From Bacillota bacterium (GTDB lineage: Bacteria > Bacillota > Bacilli > Paenibacillales > Paenibacillaceae): 64,000 nucleotides of DNA. This document shows positions 32,094-40,155 of the stretch, one piece after another. The stretch spans positions 186,001 through 250,000 of the forward strand of contig JAEWPC010000011.1 in assembly GCA_023460795.1 (NCBI GenBank), given 5' to 3'. The notes beneath the pieces were generated by a model. It did not search any database, was not told where the DNA came from, and worked only from the letters and a program-made list of their open reading frames with translations. Both the position numbers and the translations under genes were made by a program. Within the stretch, counting starts at the first letter, position 1; every line of letters starts with the position of its first letter.

Positions 32094-32799
32094 CCGAATA
32101 GACCCCGTCGCCGACCTTGCGCAGCCTGGGAGCGTGCCGGCGCTATCCTTCGACGACCGTCTTGCCGCCGCGGTCCGGCAGCATAACGAAGGCGTCGCGG
32201 GCAACAAAGAAGCCGTACGGAGAGCGCAAGCGCAGCTGAAGCTGCTTCACGCGCAATATCCAGGCAGCGCGGTCGTCAAAGCTTACTATGGCAGCACGCT
32301 TGCGTTATCGGCCCGGGATTCCAGCAGGCCTTCCGAACGGCTTCATTTGGCCAAGCAAGGGCTTGCGTTACTGGACGAAGCCGTTGCAGCCGAGCCGCAG
32401 GAGCGCTCGCACCGCTTACTGCGCGGCAAGATCGCGTATCGCCTGCCCGAACCGTTCTTCCATCGTACGGGTACGGCGATCGAGGATTACGCCATGTTGA
32501 TCGACCATGAGCTGACGAATCCCGGCACTCTCGACCGCAAGGCGTACGCCCAGCTCGTATACGAACTGGGCGAAGCTTATTATCGGATAGAGCGCCCGAA
32601 GGAAGCGAAGCTGTGCTGGAGCATGCTGCCGAAGCTGACGGACGACGCGAAGCTGACCGGTCTCGCCAAAGTGAAGTCGAAGTCGGCAAGCCGCAGAATG
32701 TCCGCTCCCGCGAACGATAAATTCGAATTGCGCGACCTTGCGGGCGTCATTATCGGCCTTGCGGGTGCTTCCTTGTTGAGTTTCACCAAACGCAAATAG
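32083..32799 (+). CDS. TPR-like helical repeat protein with C-terminal membrane anchor (238 aa)
   Basis: Paralogue of the gene at 31283: VVKAYYGSTLALSARDS, AKQGLALLDEAVAAEPQERSHRLLRGKIAYRLPEPFFHRTGTAIEDY, and LVYELGEAYYRIERPKEAKLCWSMLPKL align block by block with it. An extra N-terminal segment of about 25 residues and a C-terminal extension ending in a single TM helix and basic stop (LAGVIIGLAGASLLSFTKRK) distinguish it. The GTG start has GGGGAG ten bases upstream and overlaps the preceding gene. The tail anchor suggests the repeats face the cytoplasm at the membrane. Confidence 0.68.
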   Translation: MGANRIDPVADLAQPGSVPALSFDDRLAAAVRQHNEGVAGNKEAVRRAQAQLKLLHAQYPGSAVVKAYYGSTLALSARDSSRPSERLHLAKQGLALLDEAVAAEPQERSHRLLRGKIAYRLPEPFFHRTGTAIEDYAMLIDHELTNPGTLDRKAYAQLVYELGEAYYRIERPKEAKLCWSMLPKLTDDAKLTGLAKVKSKSASRRMSAPANDKFELRDLAGVIIGLAGASLLSFTKRK

Positions 32800-32832
32800 T
32801 AGCTTCATCTTAGGAGGAGAGGAGGTGAAGCC

Positions 32833-33114
32833 ATGACAAGCGAAGAGAACGCTAGCTCCTTCTTGGACATCGTGAAGCTCGAGTTATCCGCGCTCGCCGA
32901 CAAAGCCCATAAAGCCGCGGTCGGCGGCGCGCAAGCTCTCACCGAGAACTTAAGAGAATCCGCGGATGATCTGCTGCCGGAAACTTCCGTCGTCATCGAG
33001 AAGGTCAAATCCGCCCTGCAAAGCAGCGCGTCGGTCGCCGGCCAGCAACTGATGGCTGCCGGCACGGAATTCCTCCAAGCGATCAGAAGCGCTAGACAGA
33101 ATAAACCCGAATAA
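32833..33114 (+). CDS. Small amphipathic helical protein, phasin- or apolipoprotein-like (93 aa)
   Basis: Almost the whole protein is predicted to be amphipathic helix rich in Ala, Ser, Glu, Lys and Leu (for example FLDIVKLELSALADKAHKAAVGG and SSASVAGQQLMAAGTEFLQAI), with a Pro break near residue 50. There is no TM segment. Such proteins often coat lipid or polymer surfaces (phasins) but no family match is claimed. The ribosome site is unusually strong (GGAGGAGAGGAGGTGA). Last gene of the TPR-like unit. Confidence 0.6.
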   Translation: MTSEENASSFLDIVKLELSALADKAHKAAVGGAQALTENLRESADDLLPETSVVIEKVKSALQSSASVAGQQLMAAGTEFLQAIRSARQNKPE

Positions 33115-33132
33115 CTCCGTCCCGTACAACGC

Positions 33133-33172
33133 AAAGCTCGCAGCGTATGATCCGCTGCGAGCTTTGTTGTTT
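33133..33172. terminator. Rho-independent terminator between convergent units
   Basis: A perfect 13-bp stem (AAAGCTCGCAGCG and complement) with a TATGATC loop, followed on the plus strand by GTTGTTT. Its A-rich left side could also serve the minus-strand operon. Confidence 0.85.
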
Positions 33173-33174
33173 CG

Positions 33175-33762
33175 TTACCAGCCGCCGCCGCGCAGCAACC
33201 GGTGTCTTACGATATCGGGATTGAAATATTCGAGAAGATGAATGCCCGCCTTGTCGCCGAAATAGATGGCGTACCTCTTATAGGGCGTTCGTTCGGTCGA
33301 CTGCGCGGTTGTAAAGCGGAGTTCGATCGGCATGCCGAACAGATCAATCGTATCCTCGACGGCCCTCCAGCCGCAGTCCGACAGCCTTCTCGACGTCTGC
33401 AGCCCCAAGTCGACGATCGTCTTGCCGATCCCTTGCTCCTTCGCGGCCAGCGCCTCGAACATCGCCGGAGGAACATGCTGCGCGCATACGAGCGCGATGT
33501 TATGCGATACGACGAATCGGCTTCGATCGCTGACGAGCATCGATTCCCTCACGTAGTAGGGACCTCCGGACAGCCCCGCCACGTTCCCGATTGCCGTTTC
33601 ATCGATTTGCTGCTGCCGTATGACCTCTACTTTCATTTTCTCGTCCAACAACGTCTCTAGTATATCCGTCGTTCGACCGTCGGTGGCGAGCAAAATATCG
33701 AATAAAAGCTGGTGCAATTGATCGAACATATATTGTTCTATCCCCGGGTCCATGTCCACCAT
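33175..33762 (-). CDS. Chorismate lyase-like protein (DUF98 family)
   Basis: A 195-residue protein with the chorismate-lyase-like fold pattern: YYVRESMLVSDRSRFVVSHNIALV, PAMFEALAAKEQGIGKTIVDLGLQTSRRL (conserved Gly-Ile-Gly and Arg) and PYKRYAIYFGDKAG. Members of the wider superfamily convert chorismate to 4-hydroxybenzoate and pyruvate, but DUF98 proteins are mostly untested. The ATG lies 13 bases after GGAGG, eight bases beyond the stop of the ligase-TPR gene, so it is third in a three-gene operon with two aryl-acid-type ligases. That context supports an aromatic acid substrate. Confidence 0.72.
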   Translation of the reverse strand: MVDMDPGIEQYMFDQLHQLLFDILLATDGRTTDILETLLDEKMKVEVIRQQQIDETAIGNVAGLSGGPYYVRESMLVSDRSRFVVSHNIALVCAQHVPPAMFEALAAKEQGIGKTIVDLGLQTSRRLSDCGWRAVEDTIDLFGMPIELRFTTAQSTERTPYKRYAIYFGDKAGIHLLEYFNPDIVRHRLLRGGGW

Positions 33763-33770
33763 AACCGTGA

Positions 33771-35534
33771 TTAACCCTCCTTCCGTTCCTCGTCCTCCTC
33801 CTGCAGCTCCTCCAGCAGCCGCCGAGCCTTCCGATTGTCCGGCTCCCGTCGCAAGGCGGCTTGAACCGCCTCGAGCGCCTTGTCGGCGTGTCCAAGCTTC
33901 ACGTAACATTGACCGAGCGATACCCATAAGTCCGCATCGTCCAGCCCATGGCCCAGGCTATATTGGAATTCCCCTAACGCGAGCCCGGGATTGCCTCCCA
34001 GCGACTCCGGCGTATTGAGCAGCCTCGATCCGTTCATCCTTCTGGCGAAGGGGTGGAGCGGATCGATCTCGAGAGAGGCTCTCACCTCGTTCTCGAATAT
34101 CGGAAGCAGCTTGATTTTCTCCAGCATATTGCCGGCCTCGATTAGACGCCCATACGCAGCCGCTAACCAGGCATGCGACTCCGCATTGCGCTCGTTGACG
34201 ACGATCGCTTCCTCGAATGCCGCTTTGGCCCCGTTGTAGTCGCCGATCATGAACAACTCCCGTCCCCGGCTTAGCAGCTCGCTGACCGGATCTACTCTTC
34301 TTTGGAGACGGTGAATGTAAATCGGTTTGGTCGACGGCACGTACCGCAATAATTCCTCGCGATCCAGAAGGACGCCGCCCGCTGCGATCTCTACCGTTAC
34401 CGGCACGCGCAGTCTTCTCGACAGCTGTATTCTGACGGCTTCCTCCGACCATTCTTCGCTGCGATGAGAATCGAGCAGCACGTGAAGCCCTCTCTCCTGC
34501 TCGACGACCCTCCACGCATCGGGCGCCGGCACGAGCGAATAGACGGCCTCCTGAACGTCTTGGGAGTCCAACGTCGTCGTTCCGAACGTCATCCGTTCCC
34601 TAGCTCGGCCATAATGCGTTAGCGCAGCACCGTCGCGCCCGCAAGGACAACGATGCGGCGCTACCGCCACGATATCTTCGTTGAAGTAACGCAGCAGCGG
34701 AGAAGCGCGATGGGACAGCGTCGTAATCGCGGCGAAGCCTCTCTCTCCTTCCGCGACCGGATGAATTCCGTCTTCGGTCAGCGCCTCGACGATGAAATCC
34801 TGCTCCGTAACATGAAGAACGCCATGCTCGCACATGACGGCGATATTCGCGGTTTCCGTCGAGCCGTACATATTAAAGACGGGCACGCCCCACAACCGTT
34901 CGATATGCCTTCTTCGAGCGTCGCTCAAGAGCTCGCCGGCAACGCATATCGCCCTAAGCGAAGGATAATCCCAGCTTGGCTGCTGCCCGAGCAGCCTTGA
35001 GGTCTCGGCCAAGAGCTCCATCTCGCGCGGCAGCCCCGCGATGACCGTCACTCCGAGCTTCTTCATCAGCTCGAGTACCCGAGGATACGGGGTGACGACG
35101 GTGCGACCGCTGGCAGGCACGATACCCGCGCCGGTGCGCCAACAGGCGTCCTGCATCAAGAAAGCCGGCAGCGACATCGCGTACGGGAATCGAATAAGAA
35201 CCATATCGTCCGACGCGAGGCTCACGCCGCATTCTCTCAGCTGTCTGCCGCCAGTCTCGATGTCCTCCAGCGTGAACCAAGACACGGAAGGCTCGCCCGT
35301 CGTTCCGGTCGATTCGTGGTATTGCGCGATTTGCTCCTTCGGAACGGCCAAGTATCCGAACGTTCCCGCCGCCCGCAGCTCCGACTTCGTCGTCAGCGGC
35401 AGCGAGCGAAGGTCCGCAAGCCCGATGCGCGACGTGTCGTGCCCGTCCAGTTTATCTCGGTACAACGGAGAGTTCGTTAAGCGGGAGAGCAAATCACGAA
35501 GCTTGCGCTCCCGCTCCTCTAAGCTGATCGGCAT
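33771..35534 (-). CDS. PaaK-like adenylate-forming ligase fused to C-terminal TPR-like repeats
   Basis: Residues 1-400 are a phenylacetate-CoA ligase/F390-synthetase-type adenylation domain: STGTTGEPSVSWFT (ATP loop) near 74-87, FNMYGSTETANIAVMCEHG near 220, YFNEDIVAVAPHRCPCGRDG with the conserved Asp and the Cys pair near 285, and GRARERMTFG. From about 420 it carries TPR-like repeats: SRGRELFMIGDYNGAKAAFEEAI, SHAWLAAAYGRLIEAG, NTPESLGGNPGLALGEFQYSL, and LWVSLGQCYVKLGHADKALEAVQAAL. Such a fusion is unusual. The repeats resemble those of the proteins at 31283 and 32083. AAGGAG lies upstream of the ATG; it follows the other ligase by 31 bases. Confidence 0.8.
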   Translation of the reverse strand: MPISLEERERKLRDLLSRLTNSPLYRDKLDGHDTSRIGLADLRSLPLTTKSELRAAGTFGYLAVPKEQIAQYHESTGTTGEPSVSWFTLEDIETGGRQLRECGVSLASDDMVLIRFPYAMSLPAFLMQDACWRTGAGIVPASGRTVVTPYPRVLELMKKLGVTVIAGLPREMELLAETSRLLGQQPSWDYPSLRAICVAGELLSDARRRHIERLWGVPVFNMYGSTETANIAVMCEHGVLHVTEQDFIVEALTEDGIHPVAEGERGFAAITTLSHRASPLLRYFNEDIVAVAPHRCPCGRDGAALTHYGRARERMTFGTTTLDSQDVQEAVYSLVPAPDAWRVVEQERGLHVLLDSHRSEEWSEEAVRIQLSRRLRVPVTVEIAAGGVLLDREELLRYVPSTKPIYIHRLQRRVDPVSELLSRGRELFMIGDYNGAKAAFEEAIVVNERNAESHAWLAAAYGRLIEAGNMLEKIKLLPIFENEVRASLEIDPLHPFARRMNGSRLLNTPESLGGNPGLALGEFQYSLGHGLDDADLWVSLGQCYVKLGHADKALEAVQAALRREPDNRKARRLLEELQEEDEERKEG

Positions 35535-35565
35535 GTGCGATTCTCCTTTTCCGCAGATCCAGTCT

Positions 35566-36912
35566 TTATTTGAAAATAACGCGAGTCGCTTTGCCGAAAG
35601 TGCGGGGGATGTCGCGTCTGACGACGACGTCGCATTCGATGCCGAGCGCTTGCTCCATATGATGGCTTACTTTCTTAGCCAGCTTCTTGTCGCTAAGCTC
35701 CGTGCGCAGCGGCTCGACCTCGATCGTCAGCTTCCCGTCCTCGATGACGAAGTAGTACCACATGCCGACATCGGGGACTTCGAGCAGGAACTGCTCGAGC
35801 ACGAACGGAGAGTAATCTTCTCCGTTCAGCCGGATCATGTTCTCCATCCGTCCTCGGAGATGCAGCACATCCATCGTGATGCCGCAGGCGCATTGCGATT
35901 TCGTAAGATATCCGATATCGCCGCTGCGGTAACGCACCATCGGCATCGCTTCGCGGAGCAGCGTCGTCATGACGATCTCTCCCGTCTTGTCGTAGCCGAG
36001 AGGCTCGCCGGAGTCCGGATCGACGATCTCCATGTAGACGTGGCCTTGAGCGACGTGATAGCCTTTATGCTCCTTGCACTCTACCGCAACGACGCCGCAC
36101 TCCGTCGAGCCGTAGAAGAAAGACACCTCGCAGCCCCACCATTGCTCCAATCTTCTGCGGAACGTATAGGAGCAGCCTTCTCCCGTCAGAATAATGCGTT
36201 TCAGCTTAATATCGACGCCCGGCGTAATGCCGTACTTAGCGCTCTCTTCGGCGAGCAAAGCCGCATAGGATGGCGTCGTGGCCAGAATCGTAGCCTGGTA
36301 TTCCTTCATCAGTTCTAGGGACTTGTCCACCGGAGCCATATATCCGCCTTTGCCGAGCGACAGAATCGCCGTGCCGAACGCGAATTGGAACAGGCGCTGG
36401 AAGCCGAGTCCCGGCAGGGCGAATTCGTAGGGCAACGCGACCCCTACGATGTCCTCGTCCGTCTCCGGGAACAGCTCCAAATATTTGGGCAGCAGATCGT
36501 AAACATACTGATCCGCGAGCGAATAAGACGTATAAATCGGTTTGCCCGACGTTCCGCTCGTCAGATGTACTTGCCCGATATCCTTCGGCTCCACGCTGAG
36601 CAGCTTCGACTTGTCTCCGCGAATGACGTCTTTGCGCAGCAAAGGAATGGACGCCATCTGATCCAACGAGTCGATCTTCGGCGACTTGAAACCGGCCGCC
36701 TCCAGCGATGCGCGGTAATAGGCGTTTCGTTTCCATACGTGCTCCAAAGTTAAATTGATCGCGTGAAGCTGGTATTGCTCCCTGCGATCGTCCGGCAGCT
36801 TTTCGATCGTAACTCCTTCTTGATCCAACTCTTCGAAAAATGTTTTCAGAGGCTCTAAGTGCGAAGTATGTTCGTCGATCGAGACGGTCATTTTGTGCGA
36901 TTGCTTTCTCAT
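35566..36912 (-). CDS. PaaK-like adenylate-forming ligase (phenylacetate-CoA ligase family)
   Basis: A 448-residue enzyme with full-length PaaK architecture. Visible are the ATP loop HLTSGTSGKPIYTSYS near 118, the aromatic-acid pocket region LPGLGFQRLFQFAFG, FFYGSTECGVVAVECKEHKGY, and the hinge region RYRSGDIGYLTKSQCACG with CxCG, then LRGRMENMIRLNGEDYSPF. It probably activates an aryl acid as acyl-AMP and possibly CoA thioester. The start MRKQSHKMT has GGAGG six bases upstream. First gene of the operon with the ligase-TPR fusion and the DUF98 protein; no paa catabolic genes are nearby. Confidence 0.87.
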   Translation of the reverse strand: MRKQSHKMTVSIDEHTSHLEPLKTFFEELDQEGVTIEKLPDDRREQYQLHAINLTLEHVWKRNAYYRASLEAAGFKSPKIDSLDQMASIPLLRKDVIRGDKSKLLSVEPKDIGQVHLTSGTSGKPIYTSYSLADQYVYDLLPKYLELFPETDEDIVGVALPYEFALPGLGFQRLFQFAFGTAILSLGKGGYMAPVDKSLELMKEYQATILATTPSYAALLAEESAKYGITPGVDIKLKRIILTGEGCSYTFRRRLEQWWGCEVSFFYGSTECGVVAVECKEHKGYHVAQGHVYMEIVDPDSGEPLGYDKTGEIVMTTLLREAMPMVRYRSGDIGYLTKSQCACGITMDVLHLRGRMENMIRLNGEDYSPFVLEQFLLEVPDVGMWYYFVIEDGKLTIEVEPLRTELSDKKLAKKVSHHMEQALGIECDVVVRRDIPRTFGKATRVIFK

Positions 36913-37467
36913 GAGAACCCTCCTGGTCGAAGCATGTTTCAATAAGCGTTCGCGATTATGATATGTAAACGGAGGGGGAGGGACAATCAACAACTACCCA
37001 AAATCGCGCTCGCGCGCCGAAAATGGGTAAAGCCTAGAGCGGCGCGGGGTTGGTGCTGGGTGGCGGGGGCTGGTCGCGGTGATAGGTTCGCTTGAAAGCC
37101 CGATATTCTCAGGCTGTTGCGCGGCGGAGGGCTTGGTTTGCTGCATAACCGGACGGGGTATTGCGCACAGGCATCATGTTACTGAGACGGGGATGACGTG
37201 CGTGCTCGAAATAGCGCGGTGGCATCGAGTTACTGTGGTTATGTTTAGCGCGGTTCATATCCTCCTACACTCCGGCAGCGTCCGACACATCGCTCCTGAT
37301 TGTTCGTAAAGAAGATGACGAGTCAAAGCTTGTGACACGGGTCATTTCTTTTGTCACTGCGGTCACGACATGGGCCTAGAACGCTCACACGCCTAATGTC
37401 CTGTGTTAATCTGTAAGTACGAGAGTCAATCGTCACTATTATTTTCTGGCGAAGGAATTGAGCGGCT
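36913..37467. other. Intergenic region with GTCA repeats upstream of the two-component pair
   Basis: A 555-base gap with no convincing gene: the one reading frame of 76 codons lacks a ribosome site. Near the response regulator it contains clustered GTGAC/GTCAC elements, including GTGACA (37332-37337) and TGTCAC (37352-37357) as an inverted pair and a further GTCAC at 37362. These may be regulator-binding half sites. The divergent promoters of the ligase operon and the two-component system must lie here. Confidence 0.45.
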
Positions 37468-38133
37468 ATGATACGTGTCCTGATCGTCGACGATCAGACG
37501 TTGCTGAGGGAAGGCCTTCAGACCATCATCAATATAGAAGAAGATATGCGCACGGTCGGCCATGCCTCCAATGGAATGGAGGCGATCGAGGCGACCGAAG
37601 CGACTTCGCCCGATATCGTGCTTATGGATATCAAAATGCCCGTGCTGAACGGAATAGAGGGTATGAAAAAGATCAAGGAGCGGTATCCGGATACGGTCGT
37701 TCTTATGCTGACGACGTTCCTCGAGGACGAGCTGATCGTCGAAGCGATGGCTGGCGGAGCGGACGGATTCCTGCTGAAGGATATGGCAGGAGACCAGATC
37801 GTGCAGACGATTCGCGAAGCGATCCGGGGGCACCTGATCATGCATGCTCCGATCGCCGCCAAGCTGGCCGCAAGGGTGAAAAGCCTGAACCCGCGGAAGC
37901 CCGGGGTTACGTGGAACGAGCGGCGGCTAACCGAAGCGGGCATCTATTTCAACGAGAAGGAACGGCAAATCATCCTGCTGATGATTCAGGATCGATCGAA
38001 CAAGCAAATCTCGTCGTCTCTGTTCATGAGCGAAGGCACCGTCCGCAATTACGTCAGCCTAATCTACGGCAAGATCGGAACGAACGAACGCACGGAATCC
38101 ATTAAAAGGTTGAAGGAGTTCTTGATCCCATGA
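37468..38133 (+). CDS. Response regulator, NarL/FixJ family
   Basis: A 221-residue regulator. Receiver domain about 1-120 with acidic pair (LIVDDQ), phosphorylation Asp near 54 (VLMDIKMPVLNG), Thr near 82 (MLTTF) and Lys (LLKDM). A linker leads to a LuxR-type helix-turn-helix near 155-215 (FNEKERQIILLMIQDRSNKQISSSLFMSEGTVRNYVSLIYGKIG). AAGG lies upstream of the ATG. The kinase gene overlaps its stop by four bases, so they form a cognate pair. The regulon is unknown; GTCAC repeats upstream could be autoregulatory sites. Confidence 0.93.
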   Translation: MIRVLIVDDQTLLREGLQTIINIEEDMRTVGHASNGMEAIEATEATSPDIVLMDIKMPVLNGIEGMKKIKERYPDTVVLMLTTFLEDELIVEAMAGGADGFLLKDMAGDQIVQTIREAIRGHLIMHAPIAAKLAARVKSLNPRKPGVTWNERRLTEAGIYFNEKERQIILLMIQDRSNKQISSSLFMSEGTVRNYVSLIYGKIGTNERTESIKRLKEFLIP

Positions 38134-40139
38134 ACGCCATGAAGCGCGATTGGTTATCCCGGCTGATGTGGCTTGCGCTATGCCTCGTCGTCTTGGGTGT
38201 GTTTGTCCCGGATCTTATCACTCGAGATCGCGAGTACGTCGGCGAGGGCGACAACCCGCCAGTAGCGCTATTGAAGCATTGGGAAGTGAGGTACGGGCAA
38301 GGCGACTCGGACGCTCCCGACTCCTGGCGACCGTTCGACGAGAACGAATGGCAGAAGCTGCACGGCTATAAGGGCGAGTTGACCGTTCGCCGCGCCTTGC
38401 CGGCGGTCGACTTCGATCGGCCTTACTTGTTCATGGCCGGAATGAATAGATTCGAAGTGTTCTTGGATGGCGAATCCGTCTATCGCTATCGCATGGATGA
38501 CGCGCTCTTATGGAACAATTACCGAATTCACGTACACCCCTTGAAGCTTAGCCAGCAAGACGAGGGCAAGGAAATAACCGTTCGCATGATGTGGGACGGG
38601 CTCCCTTTTCTATCGTGGGAATGGATGATCATGGGCGAACCCGACGTCATTCTCGGCGGCATGGTACGGGGAGAGTGGCCGCTCTACGCCATCGCTCTGT
38701 TCAACCTGACCGTCGGCGTGGCCGGCGCGGTATTGTACGCGAGACGTAGAGTCCGAACGTACTTGTGGTTTGCTCTCCTGGCGCTTGCGGCGGGATTCGG
38801 CATGCTGTTCGTCGGTCAGTCTCTGCAATGGTTCGTGAACGTCGGATCCGTGCCTTATTGGAATGACCTGCTGCTCCCCTTCTGTTTCTACGCTTTCATC
38901 GGAATGTACGCGGAAGCGCTCGGAGCGGCCAAGAACAGATGGATTCGGATAGCCAAGCTCGCGTTGCTGGCGTTCATGGCGATCACGCTGTTCATCGGAA
39001 TCTGGAGCCGTTACTGGTACTGGACGATGTTCTTTAACGTCTTTCCGTTCGTCGGCGTAGCCGCGATAGCGGTCGTTACCGCAGTGCTATTCAAGCGCTC
39101 CGCCGCCCCTCGGGACGACATCGGCCGACGGTGGCTGGTGAGAGGATATGCCGTGCTGACCTTCTGCGGACTGACGCATACGATCGGAATTAACCCGCCG
39201 CCATTCATGCAAGCTCTGACGCAAGCATGGCCCTATTCGAAGTACATCATAGGCGGTATGCTGCCGAACGGACTATTCTTGTTCATGCTGTGCATGGTCA
39301 TGGTTCTCGTAACCCACGTACGACGCGTCCATCTGGAGTCCGAACGGAATGCGCAGGAACTGATCGTCAAAAATGCCGAGCTAGAGCAGTTTCATCGCAA
39401 ACTGGAGCAGTTAGTCGACATTCGGACGAAGGAATTGGAGGAAGCCAATCAATCTCTCCAGGAGACGATGCGGGAGAAAGCGGAGACGCTCGCGGAGGTG
39501 TCGGTGCTCGAAGAAAGAACCCGGATCGCGCACGAAATGCACGACGTCGTCGGCCACACGCTGACGGCCGCGATCGTCCAGCTGGAGGCGACGAAGAGAC
39601 TTGCCGAGCGCGATCAAGCGATTCCGATCGACAAGCTCGCGGTCGTGAACGGCCTAGTCCGCAAAGGCTTGGACGAAATCCGGAGAACCGTCCGCATGCT
39701 GAAGGTCGACAATGGCCCTTTTAACCTCGAGTTGGCGCTCAGGGAACTGATCAGGGATACCGTCGAGAAAATGGAAGTCGAAGTGGAGGAGCGGATCGAG
39801 CTTCCTTCCGGACTAGGCAAGCTAGCCGAGCAAGTGCTCTATCATGCGTTGCAAGAGGGACTGACGAACGGGATTCGCCATGGGCGCTGCAGCCGATTCC
39901 GATTCACCGTCTTGTCGGATGGCGGATGGTTGAAGTTCAGGCTTGTGAACGACGGCGTTCCGTTCGGCGATTCGAAGCCCGGCTTCGGCCTTACCGCGAT
40001 GATGGAACGTGTCCAGCTGTTAGGCGGTAGAATGCAGATCGGCTCCTCCATGGATATACACGGGGAGTCGACCGGCTGCGAGCTTGTTATTGATTTGCCG
40101 CTAGCCGGCGGCTCGAGATCACCCGATATCGCCGTGTAG
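38130..40139 (+). CDS. Sensor histidine kinase, NarL-type (HisKA_3) with extracytoplasmic domain
   Basis: A 669-residue membrane kinase. One N-terminal TM helix, then an exported beta-rich domain of about 150 residues (about 30-180: WEVRYGQGD, FDRPYLFMAGMNRFEVFLDGESVYRYR) that resembles the DISMED2/galactose-binding-like sensors, then seven TM segments (about 185-405), a coiled coil and HisKA_3 with His near 470 (RIAHEMHDVVGHTL). The HATPase region includes HALQEGLTNGIRHG and GFGLTAMMERV. The 7TM layout is of the 7TMR-DISM type, whose extracellular domain binds carbohydrates in described cases. Confidence 0.88.
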   Translation: MNAMKRDWLSRLMWLALCLVVLGVFVPDLITRDREYVGEGDNPPVALLKHWEVRYGQGDSDAPDSWRPFDENEWQKLHGYKGELTVRRALPAVDFDRPYLFMAGMNRFEVFLDGESVYRYRMDDALLWNNYRIHVHPLKLSQQDEGKEITVRMMWDGLPFLSWEWMIMGEPDVILGGMVRGEWPLYAIALFNLTVGVAGAVLYARRRVRTYLWFALLALAAGFGMLFVGQSLQWFVNVGSVPYWNDLLLPFCFYAFIGMYAEALGAAKNRWIRIAKLALLAFMAITLFIGIWSRYWYWTMFFNVFPFVGVAAIAVVTAVLFKRSAAPRDDIGRRWLVRGYAVLTFCGLTHTIGINPPPFMQALTQAWPYSKYIIGGMLPNGLFLFMLCMVMVLVTHVRRVHLESERNAQELIVKNAELEQFHRKLEQLVDIRTKELEEANQSLQETMREKAETLAEVSVLEERTRIAHEMHDVVGHTLTAAIVQLEATKRLAERDQAIPIDKLAVVNGLVRKGLDEIRRTVRMLKVDNGPFNLELALRELIRDTVEKMEVEVEERIELPSGLGKLAEQVLYHALQEGLTNGIRHGRCSRFRFTVLSDGGWLKFRLVNDGVPFGDSKPGFGLTAMMERVQLLGGRMQIGSSMDIHGESTGCELVIDLPLAGGSRSPDIAV

Positions 40140-40155
40140 CCATGCGGTAGGCGGC

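Noticed and set aside
37079..37309. 76-codon plus-strand frame in the long intergenic gap
   Set aside because: No ribosome binding site and no protein-like composition.
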